Below are positions 29,029-37,480 of a stretch of 64,000 bases of DNA, in pieces. Under the pieces are notes generated by a model. It was given only the letters and a program-made list of their open reading frames with translations, made no database searches and was not told where the DNA came from. The first letter of the stretch is position 1, and every line of letters begins with the position of its first letter. The DNA comes from Neisseria subflava (GTDB lineage Bacteria; Pseudomonadota; Gammaproteobacteria; Burkholderiales; Neisseriaceae): NCBI RefSeq assembly GCF_024205745.1, contig NZ_CP073117.1, positions 186,001-250,000 of the forward strand, in the 5' to 3' direction. Made by a program: the position numbers and the translations under genes.

Positions 29029-30380
29029 ATGTCGGAAAATACGCAAAAAACAGCAAAACAAGGTTTGCCGTCACTGGCAAAAAGTACGATTTGGATGCTG
29101 AGCTTCGGCTATCTCGGCGTTCAGACGGCCTTTACCCTGCAAAGCTCACAAATGAGCCGAATTTTTCAAACTTTAGGCGCCGACCCGCACAATTTGGGCT
29201 GGTTTTTCATTCTGCCCCATTGGCCGGTATGTTGGTTCAGCCAATTGTGGGCTACTACTCAGACCGCACTTGGATGCCGCGCTTGGGCGGCCGCCGTCTG
29301 CCCTATCTGCTTTATGGCACACTGATTGCGGTTATCGTCATGATTCTGATGCCGAACTCAGGCAGCTTCGGTTTTGGCTACGCTTCTTTGGCGGCTTTGT
29401 CGTTTGGCGCGTTGATGATTGCGCTGTTGGACGTATCCTCCAATATGGCAATGCAGCCGTTTAAGATGATGGTCGGCGACATGGTCAACGAAGAGCAGAA
29501 AAGCTACGCCTACGGGATTCAGAGCTTTTTGGCGAATACGGGTGCGGTTGTGGCGGCGATTCTGCCGTTTGTGTTCGCGTATATCGGTTTAGCGAACACT
29601 GCCGAGAAAGGCGTCGTGCCGCAGACCGTGGTCGTAGCATTCTATGTGGGTGCAGCCTTACTGATTATTACCAGTGCATTCACCATCTTCAAAGTCAAAG
29701 AATATGATCCGGAAACCTACGCCCGCTACCACGGCATCGACGTAGCAGCAAATCAGGAAAAAGCCAACTGGTTCGAACTCTTAAAAACCGCACCTAAAGC
29801 GTTTTGGACGGTCACTTTGGTGCAATTCTTCTGCTGGTTCGCCTTCCAATATATGTGGACTTACTCGGCAGGCGCGATTGCAGAAAACGTTTGGCAGACA
29901 ACTGATGCTTCTTCCGTAGGCTATCAGGAAGCGGGCAACTGGTACGGCGTTTTGGCGGCGGTACAATCCATTGCTGCCGTTATCTGCTCGTTTATTCTGG
30001 CAAAAGTACCGAATCAATACCATAAAGTCGGTTATTTCGGTTGCTTGGCTTTAGGCGCGCTCGGTTTCTTCTCTATCTTCTTCATCCACAATCAATACGC
30101 ATTGATCCTGTCTTATACCTTAATCGGCATCGCGTGGGCAGGTATCATTACCTATCCTTTGACGATTGTAACCAATGCCCTCTCCGGCAAGCACATGGGT
30201 ACTTATTTGGGTCTGTTTAATGGCTCTATCTGTATGCCTCAAATCGTCGCCTCCCTGCTGAGCTTTATCCTCTTCCCTATGCTGGGCAGCCATCAGGCAA
30301 CCATGTTCTTGGTTGCAGGCGCAGTCTTGCTGCTGGGAGCCTTCTCAGTATGTCTGATTAAAGAGACCCACGGCGAATAA
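29029..30380 (+). pseudogene. MFS maltose/sugar permease, interrupted by a one-base frameshift
   Basis: A sugar-cation symporter-like MFS protein, probably importing maltose for the phosphorylase encoded next. The first frame gives 'STIWMLSFGYLGVQTAFTLQ' and reaches 'GWFFILP', then the frame slips in the C run at 29215-29218. Adding one C continues as 'PPLAGMLVQPIVGYYSDRTW' in the frame that runs uninterrupted to 30380, a 450-residue protein with about 12 membrane segments. Codon use and hydrophobicity are normal on both sides, so the gene looks young or falsely broken. Sequencing error is the simplest cause. Confidence 0.85.
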
Positions 30381-30454
30381 TCCATCCATACCATCGGCAA
30401 AGGCCGTCTGAAACCTTTGCCGAACTTACAATTTTAATAACAGGAGCTTCATAA

Positions 30455-32713
30455 ATGTACACAAGAATCATGGAAATCAGCCCTTGGACGCTGCGTTCGG
30501 CAAAACTGGAAAAAGAACACAAACGGCTGCAAGAGAGCCTGACCAGTTTGGGCAACGGCTATATGGGCATGCGTGGCAACTTTGAAGAAACCTACTCCGC
30601 CGACAGCCACTTGGGCACCTACATCGCCGGCGTGTGGTTCCCCGACAAAACCCGCGTCGGCTGGTGGAAAAACGGCTATCCTAAATATTTCGGCAAAGCC
30701 ATCAATGCGCTTAATTTTAGCAAAGTGAAAATCTTTGTCGACGGGCAGGAAGTGGATTTGGCGAAAAACGACGTTGCCGACTTCTCCGTCGAACTCGATA
30801 TGCAGCACGGCGTATTGCGCCGCTCGTTCACCGTATTTGGCGTGCGTTTCGATGTGTGCAAATTCCTGTCCGTCGCGCAAAAAGAGCTGGCGGTTATCCG
30901 CTGGGAAGCCGTATCCGTTGACGGCAAAACCCACCAAGTCCGCATCGATTCCATCATCGATGCCGACGTGAAAAACGAAGACTCCAACTACGAAGAAAAA
31001 TTCTGGCAAGTATTAGACAAAGGCGTTTCAGACGGCCTCTCCTACATTGCCACCCAAACCGTCGCCAATCCCTTCTGCGTGGAACAATTCATCGTCAACG
31101 CCGAGCAAACCTTCGCCGGCAGCTTTAAAGCCCTCGGCGGCAGCCAAACCGACTGGCAGGTCTCCAATTCTTTTGAAGCCGAAGTCGGCAGCACGCCCGA
31201 AACCTTTGAAAAACGCGTGATTGTTACCACCAGCCGCGATTATCAGGGCTTGGACGCAGTGAAAGCCGCAGGCCGCGCCTTGTCGGAAAAAATCGCAGGC
31301 GTTGCGTTTGAAACCTTGCTGGACGCGCACAAAGCGGGCTGGCTGCACCGTTGGGAAATCGCCGACGTGGTCATCGAAGGCAGCGACGAAGCGCAGCAAG
31401 GCATCCGCTTCAACCTGTTCCAACTGTTCTCCACCTACTACGGCGAAGACGCGCGCCTGAACATCGGCCCCAAAGGCTTTACCGGCGAAAAATACGGCGG
31501 CGCGACCTATTGGGACACCGAAGCCTATGCCGTACCGCTTTACCTCGCACTGGCTGAACCCGAAGTTACCCGCAACCTGCTGCAATACCGCCGCAACCAA
31601 CTGCCGCAGGCGCAACACAACGCGCGCGAACAGGGCTTGGCGGGCGCACTCTATCCGATGGTGACGTTTACAGGCATCGAGTGCCACAACGAATGGGAAA
31701 TTACCTTCGAGGAAATCCACCGCAACGGCGCGATTCCTTACGCCATCTACAACTACACCAACTACACCGGCGACGAAAGCTATCTTGCCAAAGAAGGCTT
31801 GGAAGTCTTGGTCGAAGTGTCCCGCTTCTGGGCAGACCGTGTCCACTTCTCCAAACGCAACGGCAAATACATGATTCACGGCGTAACCGGCCCGAACGAA
31901 TACGAAAACAACATCAACAACAACTGGTACACCAACACCCTCGCCGCATGGGTACTGGACTACACCCGCGAAGCCTTGGCGAAATACCCGCGTCCGGATT
32001 TGAACGTGAGTGCCGCCGAGTTGGAAAAATGGGCAGACATCAGCGCGAATATGTACCGTCCGCATGACGAAGAACTCGGCGTATTCGTGCAGCACGACGG
32101 CTTCCTCGACAAAGACATCCGCCCCGTGTCCGCGCTTTCGCCCGACGATTTGCCGCTCAACCAGAAATGGTCGTGGGACAAAATCCTGCGTTCGCCTTTC
32201 ATCAAACAGGCGGACGTATTGCAAGGCATCTACTTCTTCGGCGATCGTTTCAACATGGACGAAAAACGCCGCAACTTCGACTTCTACGAACCGATGACCG
32301 TGCACGAAAGCTCGCTGTCGCCTTGTATCCACGCCATCCTTGCCGCCGAACTGGGCAAAGAAGAAAAAGCCGTGGAAATGTACCAGCGTACCGCCCGCCT
32401 AGACTTGGACAACTACAACAACGACACCGAAGACGGCCTGCACATCACCTCCATGACCGGCTCATGGCTCGCCATCGTCCAAGGTTTCGCCCAAATGAAA
32501 ACTTGGGGCGGCAAACTCAGCTTCGCACCGTTCCTGCCGAGCGCATGGACAGGCTACGCCTTCCATATCAACTACCGAGGCCGTCTGATTAAAGTCGCCG
32601 TCGGCAAAGAAAACGTCGTCTTCACCCTGCTCAAAGGCGATCCGCTCGAATTGCAGGTGTACGGCAAAGACATCACGCTCAACGGCAGCCACACCGTTGC
32701 ATTGGAAAAATAA
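30455..32713 (+). CDS. mapA: Maltose phosphorylase (glycoside hydrolase family 65)
   Basis: Splits maltose with phosphate into glucose and beta-glucose 1-phosphate in the cytoplasm. The 752-residue protein has the GH65 layout: N-terminal beta-sandwich (to about 270), linker, (alpha/alpha)6 barrel (about 320-690) and a small C-terminal beta domain. '[18 protein letters not shown]' and 'MYPRKG'-type '[19 protein letters not shown]' lead into the catalytic-acid region near residue 480 ('[20 protein letters not shown]'). AGGAGC precedes the ATG. It sits between the sugar permease and beta-phosphoglucomutase genes, forming a complete maltose route. Confidence 0.95.
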   Translation: MYTRIMEISPWTLRSAKLEKEHKRLQESLTSLGNGYMGMRGNFEETYSADSHLGTYIAGVWFPDKTRVGWWKNGYPKYFGKAINALNFSKVKIFVDGQEVDLAKNDVADFSVELDMQHGVLRRSFTVFGVRFDVCKFLSVAQKELAVIRWEAVSVDGKTHQVRIDSIIDADVKNEDSNYEEKFWQVLDKGVSDGLSYIATQTVANPFCVEQFIVNAEQTFAGSFKALGGSQTDWQVSNSFEAEVGSTPETFEKRVIVTTSRDYQGLDAVKAAGRALSEKIAGVAFETLLDAHKAGWLHRWEIADVVIEGSDEAQQGIRFNLFQLFSTYYGEDARLNIGPKGFTGEKYGGATYWDTEAYAVPLYLALAEPEVTRNLLQYRRNQLPQAQHNAREQGLAGALYPMVTFTGIECHNEWEITFEEIHRNGAIPYAIYNYTNYTGDESYLAKEGLEVLVEVSRFWADRVHFSKRNGKYMIHGVTGPNEYENNINNNWYTNTLAAWVLDYTREALAKYPRPDLNVSAAELEKWADISANMYRPHDEELGVFVQHDGFLDKDIRPVSALSPDDLPLNQKWSWDKILRSPFIKQADVLQGIYFFGDRFNMDEKRRNFDFYEPMTVHESSLSPCIHAILAAELGKEEKAVEMYQRTARLDLDNYNNDTEDGLHITSMTGSWLAIVQGFAQMKTWGGKLSFAPFLPSAWTGYAFHINYRGRLIKVAVGKENVVFTLLKGDPLELQVYGKDITLNGSHTVALEK

Positions 32714-32725
32714 GGAGGGCGCAAA

Positions 32726-33391
32726 ATGACTTTTACCGCAGTGCTCTTTGACCTCGACGGCGTCATCACCGACACCGCCGAATACCACTACCGCGCATGG
32801 AAAAAGCTCGCCGCAGAACTGGGCATCAGCATCGACCGCAAGTTTAACGAGCAGCTCAAAGGCGTGTCGCGCGACGATTCGCTCAAACGCATCCTCGCGC
32901 ACGGCGGCAAAACCGTCGGCGAAGCCGAGTTCGCCGAACTGACCCGCCGCAAAAACGACAACTACGTCGAGATGATTCAGGCAGTCAAACCCGAAGACGT
33001 GTACCCCGGCATTTTGCCCCTGCTGGAAGCATTGAGGGCAAACGGCAAAAAAATCGCCCTCGCGTCCGCCAGTAAAAACGGTCCGTTCCTGCTGGAACGC
33101 ATGGGGCTGACCCACTTCTTCGACGCCGTCGCCGACCCTGCCGCCGTCGCACATTCCAAACCCGCCCCCGACATCTTCCTCGCAGCAGCCGAGGGCGTGG
33201 GCGCGGATATCCGCCAATGCATCGGCATCGAAGACGCCGCAGCAGGAGTAGCCGCCATCAAAGCCTCCGGCGCCTTGCCTATCGGAGTGGGCAAAGCCGA
33301 AGACTTAGGCAGCGACATCGCGCTGGTGTCCGGCACCGCTGAGCTGACCTACGCCTACCTGCAAAACGTGTGGGCACAGTCGGGCAGGTAA
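32726..33391 (+). CDS. pgmB: Beta-phosphoglucomutase
   Basis: A HAD-superfamily enzyme converting beta-glucose 1-phosphate, the maltose phosphorylase product, to glucose 6-phosphate. The 221-residue protein starts with HAD motif I '[19 protein letters not shown]' (nucleophile Asp and acid/base Asp two residues later), a helical cap follows, motif II is in 'ALASASKNG', and motif III/IV is '[15 protein letters not shown]' and '[12 protein letters not shown]'. It starts 12 bases after mapA with a strong AAGGAGGG ribosome site, so it is the last gene of the maltose operon. Confidence 0.95.
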   Translation: MTFTAVLFDLDGVITDTAEYHYRAWKKLAAELGISIDRKFNEQLKGVSRDDSLKRILAHGGKTVGEAEFAELTRRKNDNYVEMIQAVKPEDVYPGILPLLEALRANGKKIALASASKNGPFLLERMGLTHFFDAVADPAAVAHSKPAPDIFLAAAEGVGADIRQCIGIEDAAAGVAAIKASGALPIGVGKAEDLGSDIALVSGTAELTYAYLQNVWAQSGR

Positions 33392-33406
33392 AATACTAAG
33401 GAAGTA

Positions 33407-33444
33407 AAAAGGCCGTCTGAAAACTGGATTCCAGACGGCCTTTA
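33407..33444 (+). terminator. DUS-pair terminator closing the maltose operon
   Basis: Inverted AG-DUS pair with A and T runs, 16 bases after the pgmB stop. One arm has a C mismatch (TCCAGACGGCC). Confidence 0.75.
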
Positions 33445-33744
33445 TTCTAAAAGTTTCCAGACGACGTTTGAGGTCTTCTGAAAGTTTGAAACAGTGGTGA
33501 GAACGACAGACAACGCGTGCGTGCGTACCGCACACACCCTACACCTCGGTTTTAAAGTTTGTGCCATCCGCAGGTAGTGTGTATGGCATGGCCACGCACG
33601 CGGTTGGTGGAGATGCAGGCTACGGCTTGCTTGTGGATAGGTCATGATGGGAGGGTTCTTTTTAAAATGGATTTCGTTGGGTCTTGAACCAACAGGAAGA
33701 AAACAGCCTTTAAGCTATTATATTTGTTGTTTGGAATGAAACAA

Positions 33745-33783
33745 AGGTCGTCTGAAAATGGATTCACGGTTTTCAGACGACCT
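33745..33783. terminator. Inverted pair of mucosa-type DUS (AGGTCGTCTGAA)
   Basis: Both arms carry GTCGTCTGAA rather than GCCGTCTGAA, and the T is matched by an A in the opposite arm so the stem stays paired. Flanking A and T runs make it terminator-like. Confidence 0.8.
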
Positions 33784-33810
33784 TTTTATTATGTGCCACT
33801 TGAGCAAAAT

Positions 33811-33878
33811 GTAGGTTGGGTTGAAAATCCAACACTCTGTGAAATTTAACAGTTTTGTTGGGTCTTGACCCAACCTAC
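33811..33878. repeat. Inverted repeat with nested hairpin
   Basis: Outer arms GTAGGTTGGGT (33811-33821) and ACCCAACCTAC (33868-33878). The right arm overlaps a perfect smaller hairpin, GTTGGGTC-TT-GACCCAAC (33857-33874). No coding content; a REP-like intergenic repeat is likely. Confidence 0.7.
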
Positions 33879-33901
33879 GCTTGCTTGTTACGGCTTGTTA
33901 A

Positions 33902-34039
33902 TCAGCACATACATCTGCACGGCGGCATACCGCAAGTATCACAATATTCGCTATCGTAATGCATATCACCGCAGTATTCGCAAGAGCCTTGATAACCACG
34001 CCAGTTTAAGAGTTTCGGATTGAATACACGATATTTCAT
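33902..34039 (-). CDS. Cysteine-rich zinc-ribbon-like microprotein (45 aa)
   Basis: A 45-residue frame on the minus strand with an excellent ribosome site (GGAGG, 7 bases upstream of ATG 34039). It ends in a dense cysteine pattern: CxxC ('CEYC'), then 'CDTC', then 'CRCMC', seven cysteines in 26 residues, two of the pairs spaced as in zinc ribbons. It begins 2 bases after the stop of the upstream small gene, so the two are coupled. No family recognised. A metal-binding regulatory, toxin or antitoxin-like role is possible but unproven. Confidence 0.65.
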   Translation of the reverse strand: MKYRVFNPKLLNWRGYQGSCEYCGDMHYDSEYCDTCGMPPCRCMC

Positions 34040-34041
34040 GA

Positions 34042-34206
34042 TTATTTCCTCCGTTTCTTATCACCTGATTGTTGGGCAGGTGTTCTATCACTGCCTATAT
34101 TGTAGCGGTGGTCATGGCTACCATCAGCTTTGTTTTTACCATAACTAATTACGCCATTAACAACCCCCTTAGTGGCGGAACCAAGTAGTTTCTTTAAAAA
34201 ACTCAT
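34042..34206 (-). CDS. Small cationic protein (54 aa), unknown function
   Basis: A 54-residue protein starting 'MSFLKKLLGSATKG' with an amphipathic N-terminus and ending in a strongly basic tail ('SGDKKRRK'). An AAAGG site lies about 11 bases before ATG 34206. A longer frame opens at 34260 inside the end of the upstream gene, but its extra residues have no support. Middle gene of a three-gene microprotein operon. No family recognised; the N-terminal helix followed by a polar, charged tail could be membrane-peripheral. Confidence 0.55.
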   Translation of the reverse strand: MSFLKKLLGSATKGVVNGVISYGKNKADGSHDHRYNIGSDRTPAQQSGDKKRRK

Positions 34207-34231
34207 TTGTAATTTTACCTTTATTGTTTCT

Positions 34232-34450
34232 TCAATCATCAAATAGCGAATATAATCCATAAGTTATTGCTCCAACTGCCAATGGAGCAGCGGCAACAAT
34301 ACCGATACCAACTGCCATACTTCCGCCACCGATAGTTGCCAATGTACCTGTTATGGCTGATGCACTCATTGTTGAAGCGGCAGCCCCTATGCCCGCAGCG
34401 GTACCTACACCTGAGACACTACCCGCAACTTTTGCATTTTCTTCAGACAT
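34232..34450 (-). CDS. Small glycine-rich hydrophobic protein (72 aa), bacteriocin-like
   Basis: A 72-residue protein with a short polar start ('MSEENAKVAG') and then two hydrophobic, Gly/Ala-rich segments with glycine-zipper spacing ('GVGTAAGIGAAAS' and 'GGGSMAVGIGIVAAAPLAVG'), ending in 'LYSLFDD'. This composition is seen in pore-forming peptides, unmodified bacteriocins and small membrane toxins, but also in harmless glycine-zipper proteins. ATG 34450 has an AAGG site; a longer frame starts at 34546. First gene of the microprotein operon behind an XRE-type operator region. No family recognised. Confidence 0.6.
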   Translation of the reverse strand: MSEENAKVAGSVSGVGTAAGIGAAASTMSASAITGTLATIGGGSMAVGIGIVAAAPLAVGAITYGLYSLFDD

Positions 34451-34520
34451 AATAACCTTCCAAAACTTGTTATTTTTAACTAAACCGTCATGGCAATAAT
34501 TCAACCATGATGTAGTTATC

Positions 34521-34556
34521 TTATACAATTTTTTTAAAAATATCAACTATAGTTGA
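34521..34556 (-). promoter_or_regulatory. Promoter and operator-like palindrome of the microprotein operon
   Basis: On the minus strand TTGATA, 17 bases, TAAGAT, then about 70 bases to the first gene. A perfect 14-bp palindrome TCAACTATAGTTGA (34543-34556) overlaps the -35 box. It resembles the GACT-type operator boxes of small XRE controller proteins, and an XRE gene is divergent. Confidence 0.55.
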
Positions 34557-34586
34557 CTAATTTCTTCCTATCGTGAATTGTTTAAA

Positions 34587-34610
34587 ATTCAGTATCTTTC
34601 CATACTGAAT
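34587..34610 (+). promoter_or_regulatory. Inverted repeat just before the XRE regulator start
   Basis: ATTCAGTAT-CTTTCC-ATACTGAAT, perfect 9-bp arms, ends two bases before the XRE ATG. No Shine-Dalgarno fits between, so the mRNA may be leaderless and the repeat may be an autoregulatory operator. Confidence 0.55.
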
Positions 34611-34612
34611 AA

Positions 34613-34864
34613 ATGGACATAAACAATGAAATACATCCGTACCGTCTGATTTTTGCCCAAAATATGCGGAAGATACGTCGCTTGAAAGAAATTTCCCAAG
34701 AGGCTCTCGCTTTTGAAGCTCAAGTTAGCCGTGCATACATCTGCGAGGTTGAACGTGGAAACAGAGCTGTTTCTATTGATGTTATGGGGCGGATTGCAGA
34801 CGCTTTGGAATTACCCTTAGAGCATCTCTTATCCAAGAATGCGATAAGCCATGTCGAAGAATAA
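34613..34864 (+). CDS. XRE-family small transcriptional regulator
   Basis: An 83-residue single-domain HTH_3 (Cro/C1, XRE) protein. The HTH runs about residues 17-70: 'NMRKIRRLKEISQEALAFEAQVSRAYICEVERGNRAVSIDVMGRIADAL'. The size and layout match R-M controller (C) proteins and small regulators, but no restriction or methylase gene is nearby. It is divergent from the microprotein operon and is likely to control it and itself through the palindromes between. It is followed by a terminator unrelated to DUS. Confidence 0.85.
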   Translation: MDINNEIHPYRLIFAQNMRKIRRLKEISQEALAFEAQVSRAYICEVERGNRAVSIDVMGRIADALELPLEHLLSKNAISHVEE

Positions 34865-34897
34865 AATATTTTAAACACAGTGCTTTTAATCATAAAA

Positions 34898-34929
34898 AAT
34901 GACCAGTCGCACAAATGGCTGGTCGTTTT
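34898..34929 (+). terminator. Rho-independent terminator of the XRE gene
   Basis: GACCAG-TCGCACAAATGG-CTGGTC stem with a TTTTA tail, 33 bases after the stop. Confidence 0.75.
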
Positions 34930-34935
34930 ATTGTT

Positions 34936-35118
34936 TCATTCACTCCCAAACAACAACCCTTCCTTAATCCCCCTAATCCTATCCCTCAACACAGCCGCCT
35001 CTTCAAACTGCAAATCTCTAGCAGCCTGCTGCATGGCTCTTTCCAATTTCGCAATTTATTCCAAGGCATCTTCTTCATTGTGAATTTCGCCGACTTTAAC
35101 CTTGTTCTTACCTTTCAG
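34936..35118 (-). pseudogene. uvrB: Decayed 3' end of uvrB (UVR domain remnant)
   Basis: A minus-strand frame encodes the C-terminal UVR motif of the nucleotide-excision-repair protein UvrB: 'AKLERAMQQAARDLQFEEAA', then 'VLRDRIRGIKEGLLFGSE' and TGA at 34936-34938. Upstream 'VKVGEIHNEEDALE' runs into an in-frame TAA where Gln would be expected, and homology ends near a DUS. The other ~600 residues are absent, so this is a leftover, probably from a recombination that moved or replaced DNA here. A functional uvrB is expected elsewhere. Confidence 0.75.
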
Positions 35119-35138
35119 ACGGCCTTTAATATTTCTAA

Positions 35139-35948
35139 TCAACCCAACGTTACCATCTCAATCTGCTCCATACTTCTACCCAAGAAGCGTTCGCCGATAG
35201 TGCGGAAGCGCAGTGGGATATCGCTGACGTAGAAGCGGTAATCCGGATTATCGTTTTCTGTATTCAGCAAACCTTCTTGTGCTAAGGCTTTGGCGGTGGC
35301 TTCGGCGGTAGTGATGGCGGAATCGACCAAGGTAACGTTTTGTGCTTCGCGGCCGATAAGCGGTTTGAGCAGTGGGAAGTGGGTACAACCCAACACCAGC
35401 GTGTCGATGTCGTCGGCCAAGAGCGGCTTCAGGTATTCGCGTACGGTCAGGCGGGTGACTTCGTGATCGAGCCAGCCCTCTTCTACCAATGGCACAAGCA
35501 GGGGCGCGGCTTGTGTGCGTACCAGCGTGTCGTTGTTTTTTGAATGGATGGCGCGCGCGTAGGCATTGCTGTTGACGGTGGTATTGGTCGCGATAATGCC
35601 GATTCGGTTGTTTTTGGTGGTTTGCAAAGCGGCTTCCGCACCGGCGGAGATGACGTCCAATACGGGCATATTGCCTGCTTTTTGGCGGATTTTTTGTCCG
35701 GCAACGGCGGCGATGGTATTGCACGCGATAACCAGTGCTTTGACATCGTTTTCCAGCAGGAAATCGACAATCTGCATGGCAAAGGTTTCAATGGTGGCGC
35801 GGGATTTGGTGCCGTAAGGAACGCGTGCGGTATCGCCGAAATAGATGATGTTTTCCATCGGCAGGCGTTCCATCAGGGCGCGGACGTTGGTCAAGCCGCC
35901 GACGCCGGAATCGAATACGCCGATGGGGCGTTGTTTGCTGGTACTCAT
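35139..35948 (-). CDS. murI: Glutamate racemase
   Basis: A cofactor-independent racemase making D-glutamate for peptidoglycan. The 269-residue protein has 'PIGVFDSGVGGL' near the start, the first catalytic cysteine in 'ALVIACNTIAA' near 72 and the second in 'VLGCTHFPLL' near 180. Start ATG 35948 gives the normal N-terminus; the frame opens five codons earlier. It borders the accessory island on its downstream side and is otherwise conserved. Confidence 0.95.
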   Translation of the reverse strand: MSTSKQRPIGVFDSGVGGLTNVRALMERLPMENIIYFGDTARVPYGTKSRATIETFAMQIVDFLLENDVKALVIACNTIAAVAGQKIRQKAGNMPVLDVISAGAEAALQTTKNNRIGIIATNTTVNSNAYARAIHSKNNDTLVRTQAAPLLVPLVEEGWLDHEVTRLTVREYLKPLLADDIDTLVLGCTHFPLLKPLIGREAQNVTLVDSAITTAEATAKALAQEGLLNTENDNPDYRFYVSDIPLRFRTIGERFLGRSMEQIEMVTLG

Positions 35949-35973
35949 GGTTAATTTCTTCAATATAATGTTG

Positions 35974-36004
35974 AGGCCGTCTGAAACCGTTTTTCAGACG
36001 GCCT
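35974..36004 (-). terminator. DUS-pair hairpin downstream of the Bcr/CflA gene
   Basis: Inverted AG-DUS pair between the multidrug transporter stop and the murI start, both on the minus strand. Confidence 0.7.
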
Positions 36005-36009
36005 GAAGG

Positions 36010-37239
36010 TTAAACATATTCTTTTTTATCGTTTTCCATCCAAGCCTGATGCGAGCAAATCCACAACAGCACGATACCGCATATGGTCGAGCTCAACATC
36101 ATACCGGCCATCACCAAGGCGGAACCATTGTGCAGCCAAGTCGTTGCCATACCGACCGATGCGCCGATAAGGGATTGGAATACGCCTAAAACGGCATTTG
36201 CACTGCCGCCCTCTGCGCTGAAATAGCTCATAAAACAGGCTTGAGTGTTCGCACCAACCAAGCCTTGCGTACCGACTGAAAACATCACGCACAGCACCAA
36301 AGCCCACAAAGGCGGCAAAGACAGCGACAACACCAAAACCGTCATCAGCAGATTAGCGGTAAATTGGACGATAATGCCCCATTTGAGGATATTTTGCGGA
36401 TGCGTACCGGTTTTCAAACGCCATGCGGTAACGCGGTTAAACGACATCATGGTAATGATATTGAGCGCAAATATCCAAGCATATTGGTTTGGTGAAACAT
36501 GATACAGGTGTTGGTACACAAACGACGATTCGGTCAAAAAGGCAAACATCGAACCAAAACTGAAAGCTTGGAAAAACAAATAGCCCATCGCGGCACGCGT
36601 TCTCAAAACGCGTTTAAACCTGCCTGCCACCACGCCGAACACGTCCATGCTGATTTTGCCTTTTTGGTGCGGCTTAGGCAGGAAATACCACATCAAACCC
36701 CAAAGCAGCAGCGAATAGCAGGCCAGAAAGCCGAAAATCATGCGCCAGCCGCCCAAATTCTGCAAGCCTGCACCAATCATCGGAGCCATCAATGGCACAA
36801 TCATCAGAATGATGCCGATTAAGGCAAACATCTGCGCGGCTTTGCGTCCGGAATAATAATCACGCACCATCGCACCGGAAATCACCACGGTCATCCCCGC
36901 GCCAAACGCCTGCACGGCACGCAAGTTCAACAGCTGCTCGACATTATTCACCATCGTCAAACCGACAACGGCGGCAAAGTAAATGCTCAAACCCACCAAG
37001 GCGACAGGTTTGCGGCCTTTAATATCCGAAATCGAACCGCCGACCACCTGACCAAACGCCACGCCAAACATAAAAAAGCTCAGGCTTTGCTCAATGCGGT
37101 GGATGTCCGAACCCAGCGACTTCGCCATTTCGGGAATCGCAGGCAGATAAGCATCGACAGAAAACGGCATCAGCGCGACCAACATCGCCATCAGCACGGC
37201 CATGGTTTTTTCGCCCAAAGGGGCTTGTTGTGCAGTCAT
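36010..37239 (-). CDS. Bcr/CflA-family multidrug efflux MFS transporter
   Basis: A 409-residue, 12-helix drug:H+ antiporter (DHA1). Family signatures include 'PFSVDAYLPAIPEMAKSLG' in TM1, 'GQVVGGSISDIKGRKPVALVG' in the loop 2-3 motif A and 'LRAVQAFGAGMTVVISGAMVRDY' in TM4. Relatives export bicyclomycin, chloramphenicol or sulfonamides, or polyamines, but the substrate cannot be called. The gene stands alone between murI and the HerA-like gene. Confidence 0.88.
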   Translation of the reverse strand: MTAQQAPLGEKTMAVLMAMLVALMPFSVDAYLPAIPEMAKSLGSDIHRIEQSLSFFMFGVAFGQVVGGSISDIKGRKPVALVGLSIYFAAVVGLTMVNNVEQLLNLRAVQAFGAGMTVVISGAMVRDYYSGRKAAQMFALIGIILMIVPLMAPMIGAGLQNLGGWRMIFGFLACYSLLLWGLMWYFLPKPHQKGKISMDVFGVVAGRFKRVLRTRAAMGYLFFQAFSFGSMFAFLTESSFVYQHLYHVSPNQYAWIFALNIITMMSFNRVTAWRLKTGTHPQNILKWGIIVQFTANLLMTVLVLSLSLPPLWALVLCVMFSVGTQGLVGANTQACFMSYFSAEGGSANAVLGVFQSLIGASVGMATTWLHNGSALVMAGMMLSSTICGIVLLWICSHQAWMENDKKEYV

Positions 37240-37480
37240 TCCGACTTTCGCTTTCGTAAAAAATATTCAAAAAACAAAGAAAACAACCGCCTTGTCAGAC
37301 GGTTGCGAATTGGATGGAATTATAGCAGATTTCAACCTTGTCCAATCACTGCAAAAAAACCTTTGCAAAACTTAAGGCCGTCTGAAACTTTGCTTGGTTG
37401 AATCCCCTCGCCGCAAACGTTAAAATGCTTGTTTTTTAAGACAACAAATTGTTTCACATCACGGATTCTAAGGAATAATC

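Larger units (their letters stand above)
33445..33901. repeat. Gene-free repeat-rich accessory segment
   Basis: No convincing gene in about 460 bases. It holds a degraded opposed pair of the mucosa-type DUS at 33452-33481, a palindromic GC-rich block near 33516-33535 made of TGCG/CGCA units, two copies of TTGGGTCTTGA with CCAAC (near 33676 and 33858), an intact mucosa-type DUS pair at 33745-33783 and a 33811-33878 inverted repeat. Such debris usually marks a site of repeated insertion and deletion. Confidence 0.5.

Noticed and set aside
31028-32332. 434-residue minus-strand frame
   Set aside because: Antisense shadow of mapA, which is complete and typical.
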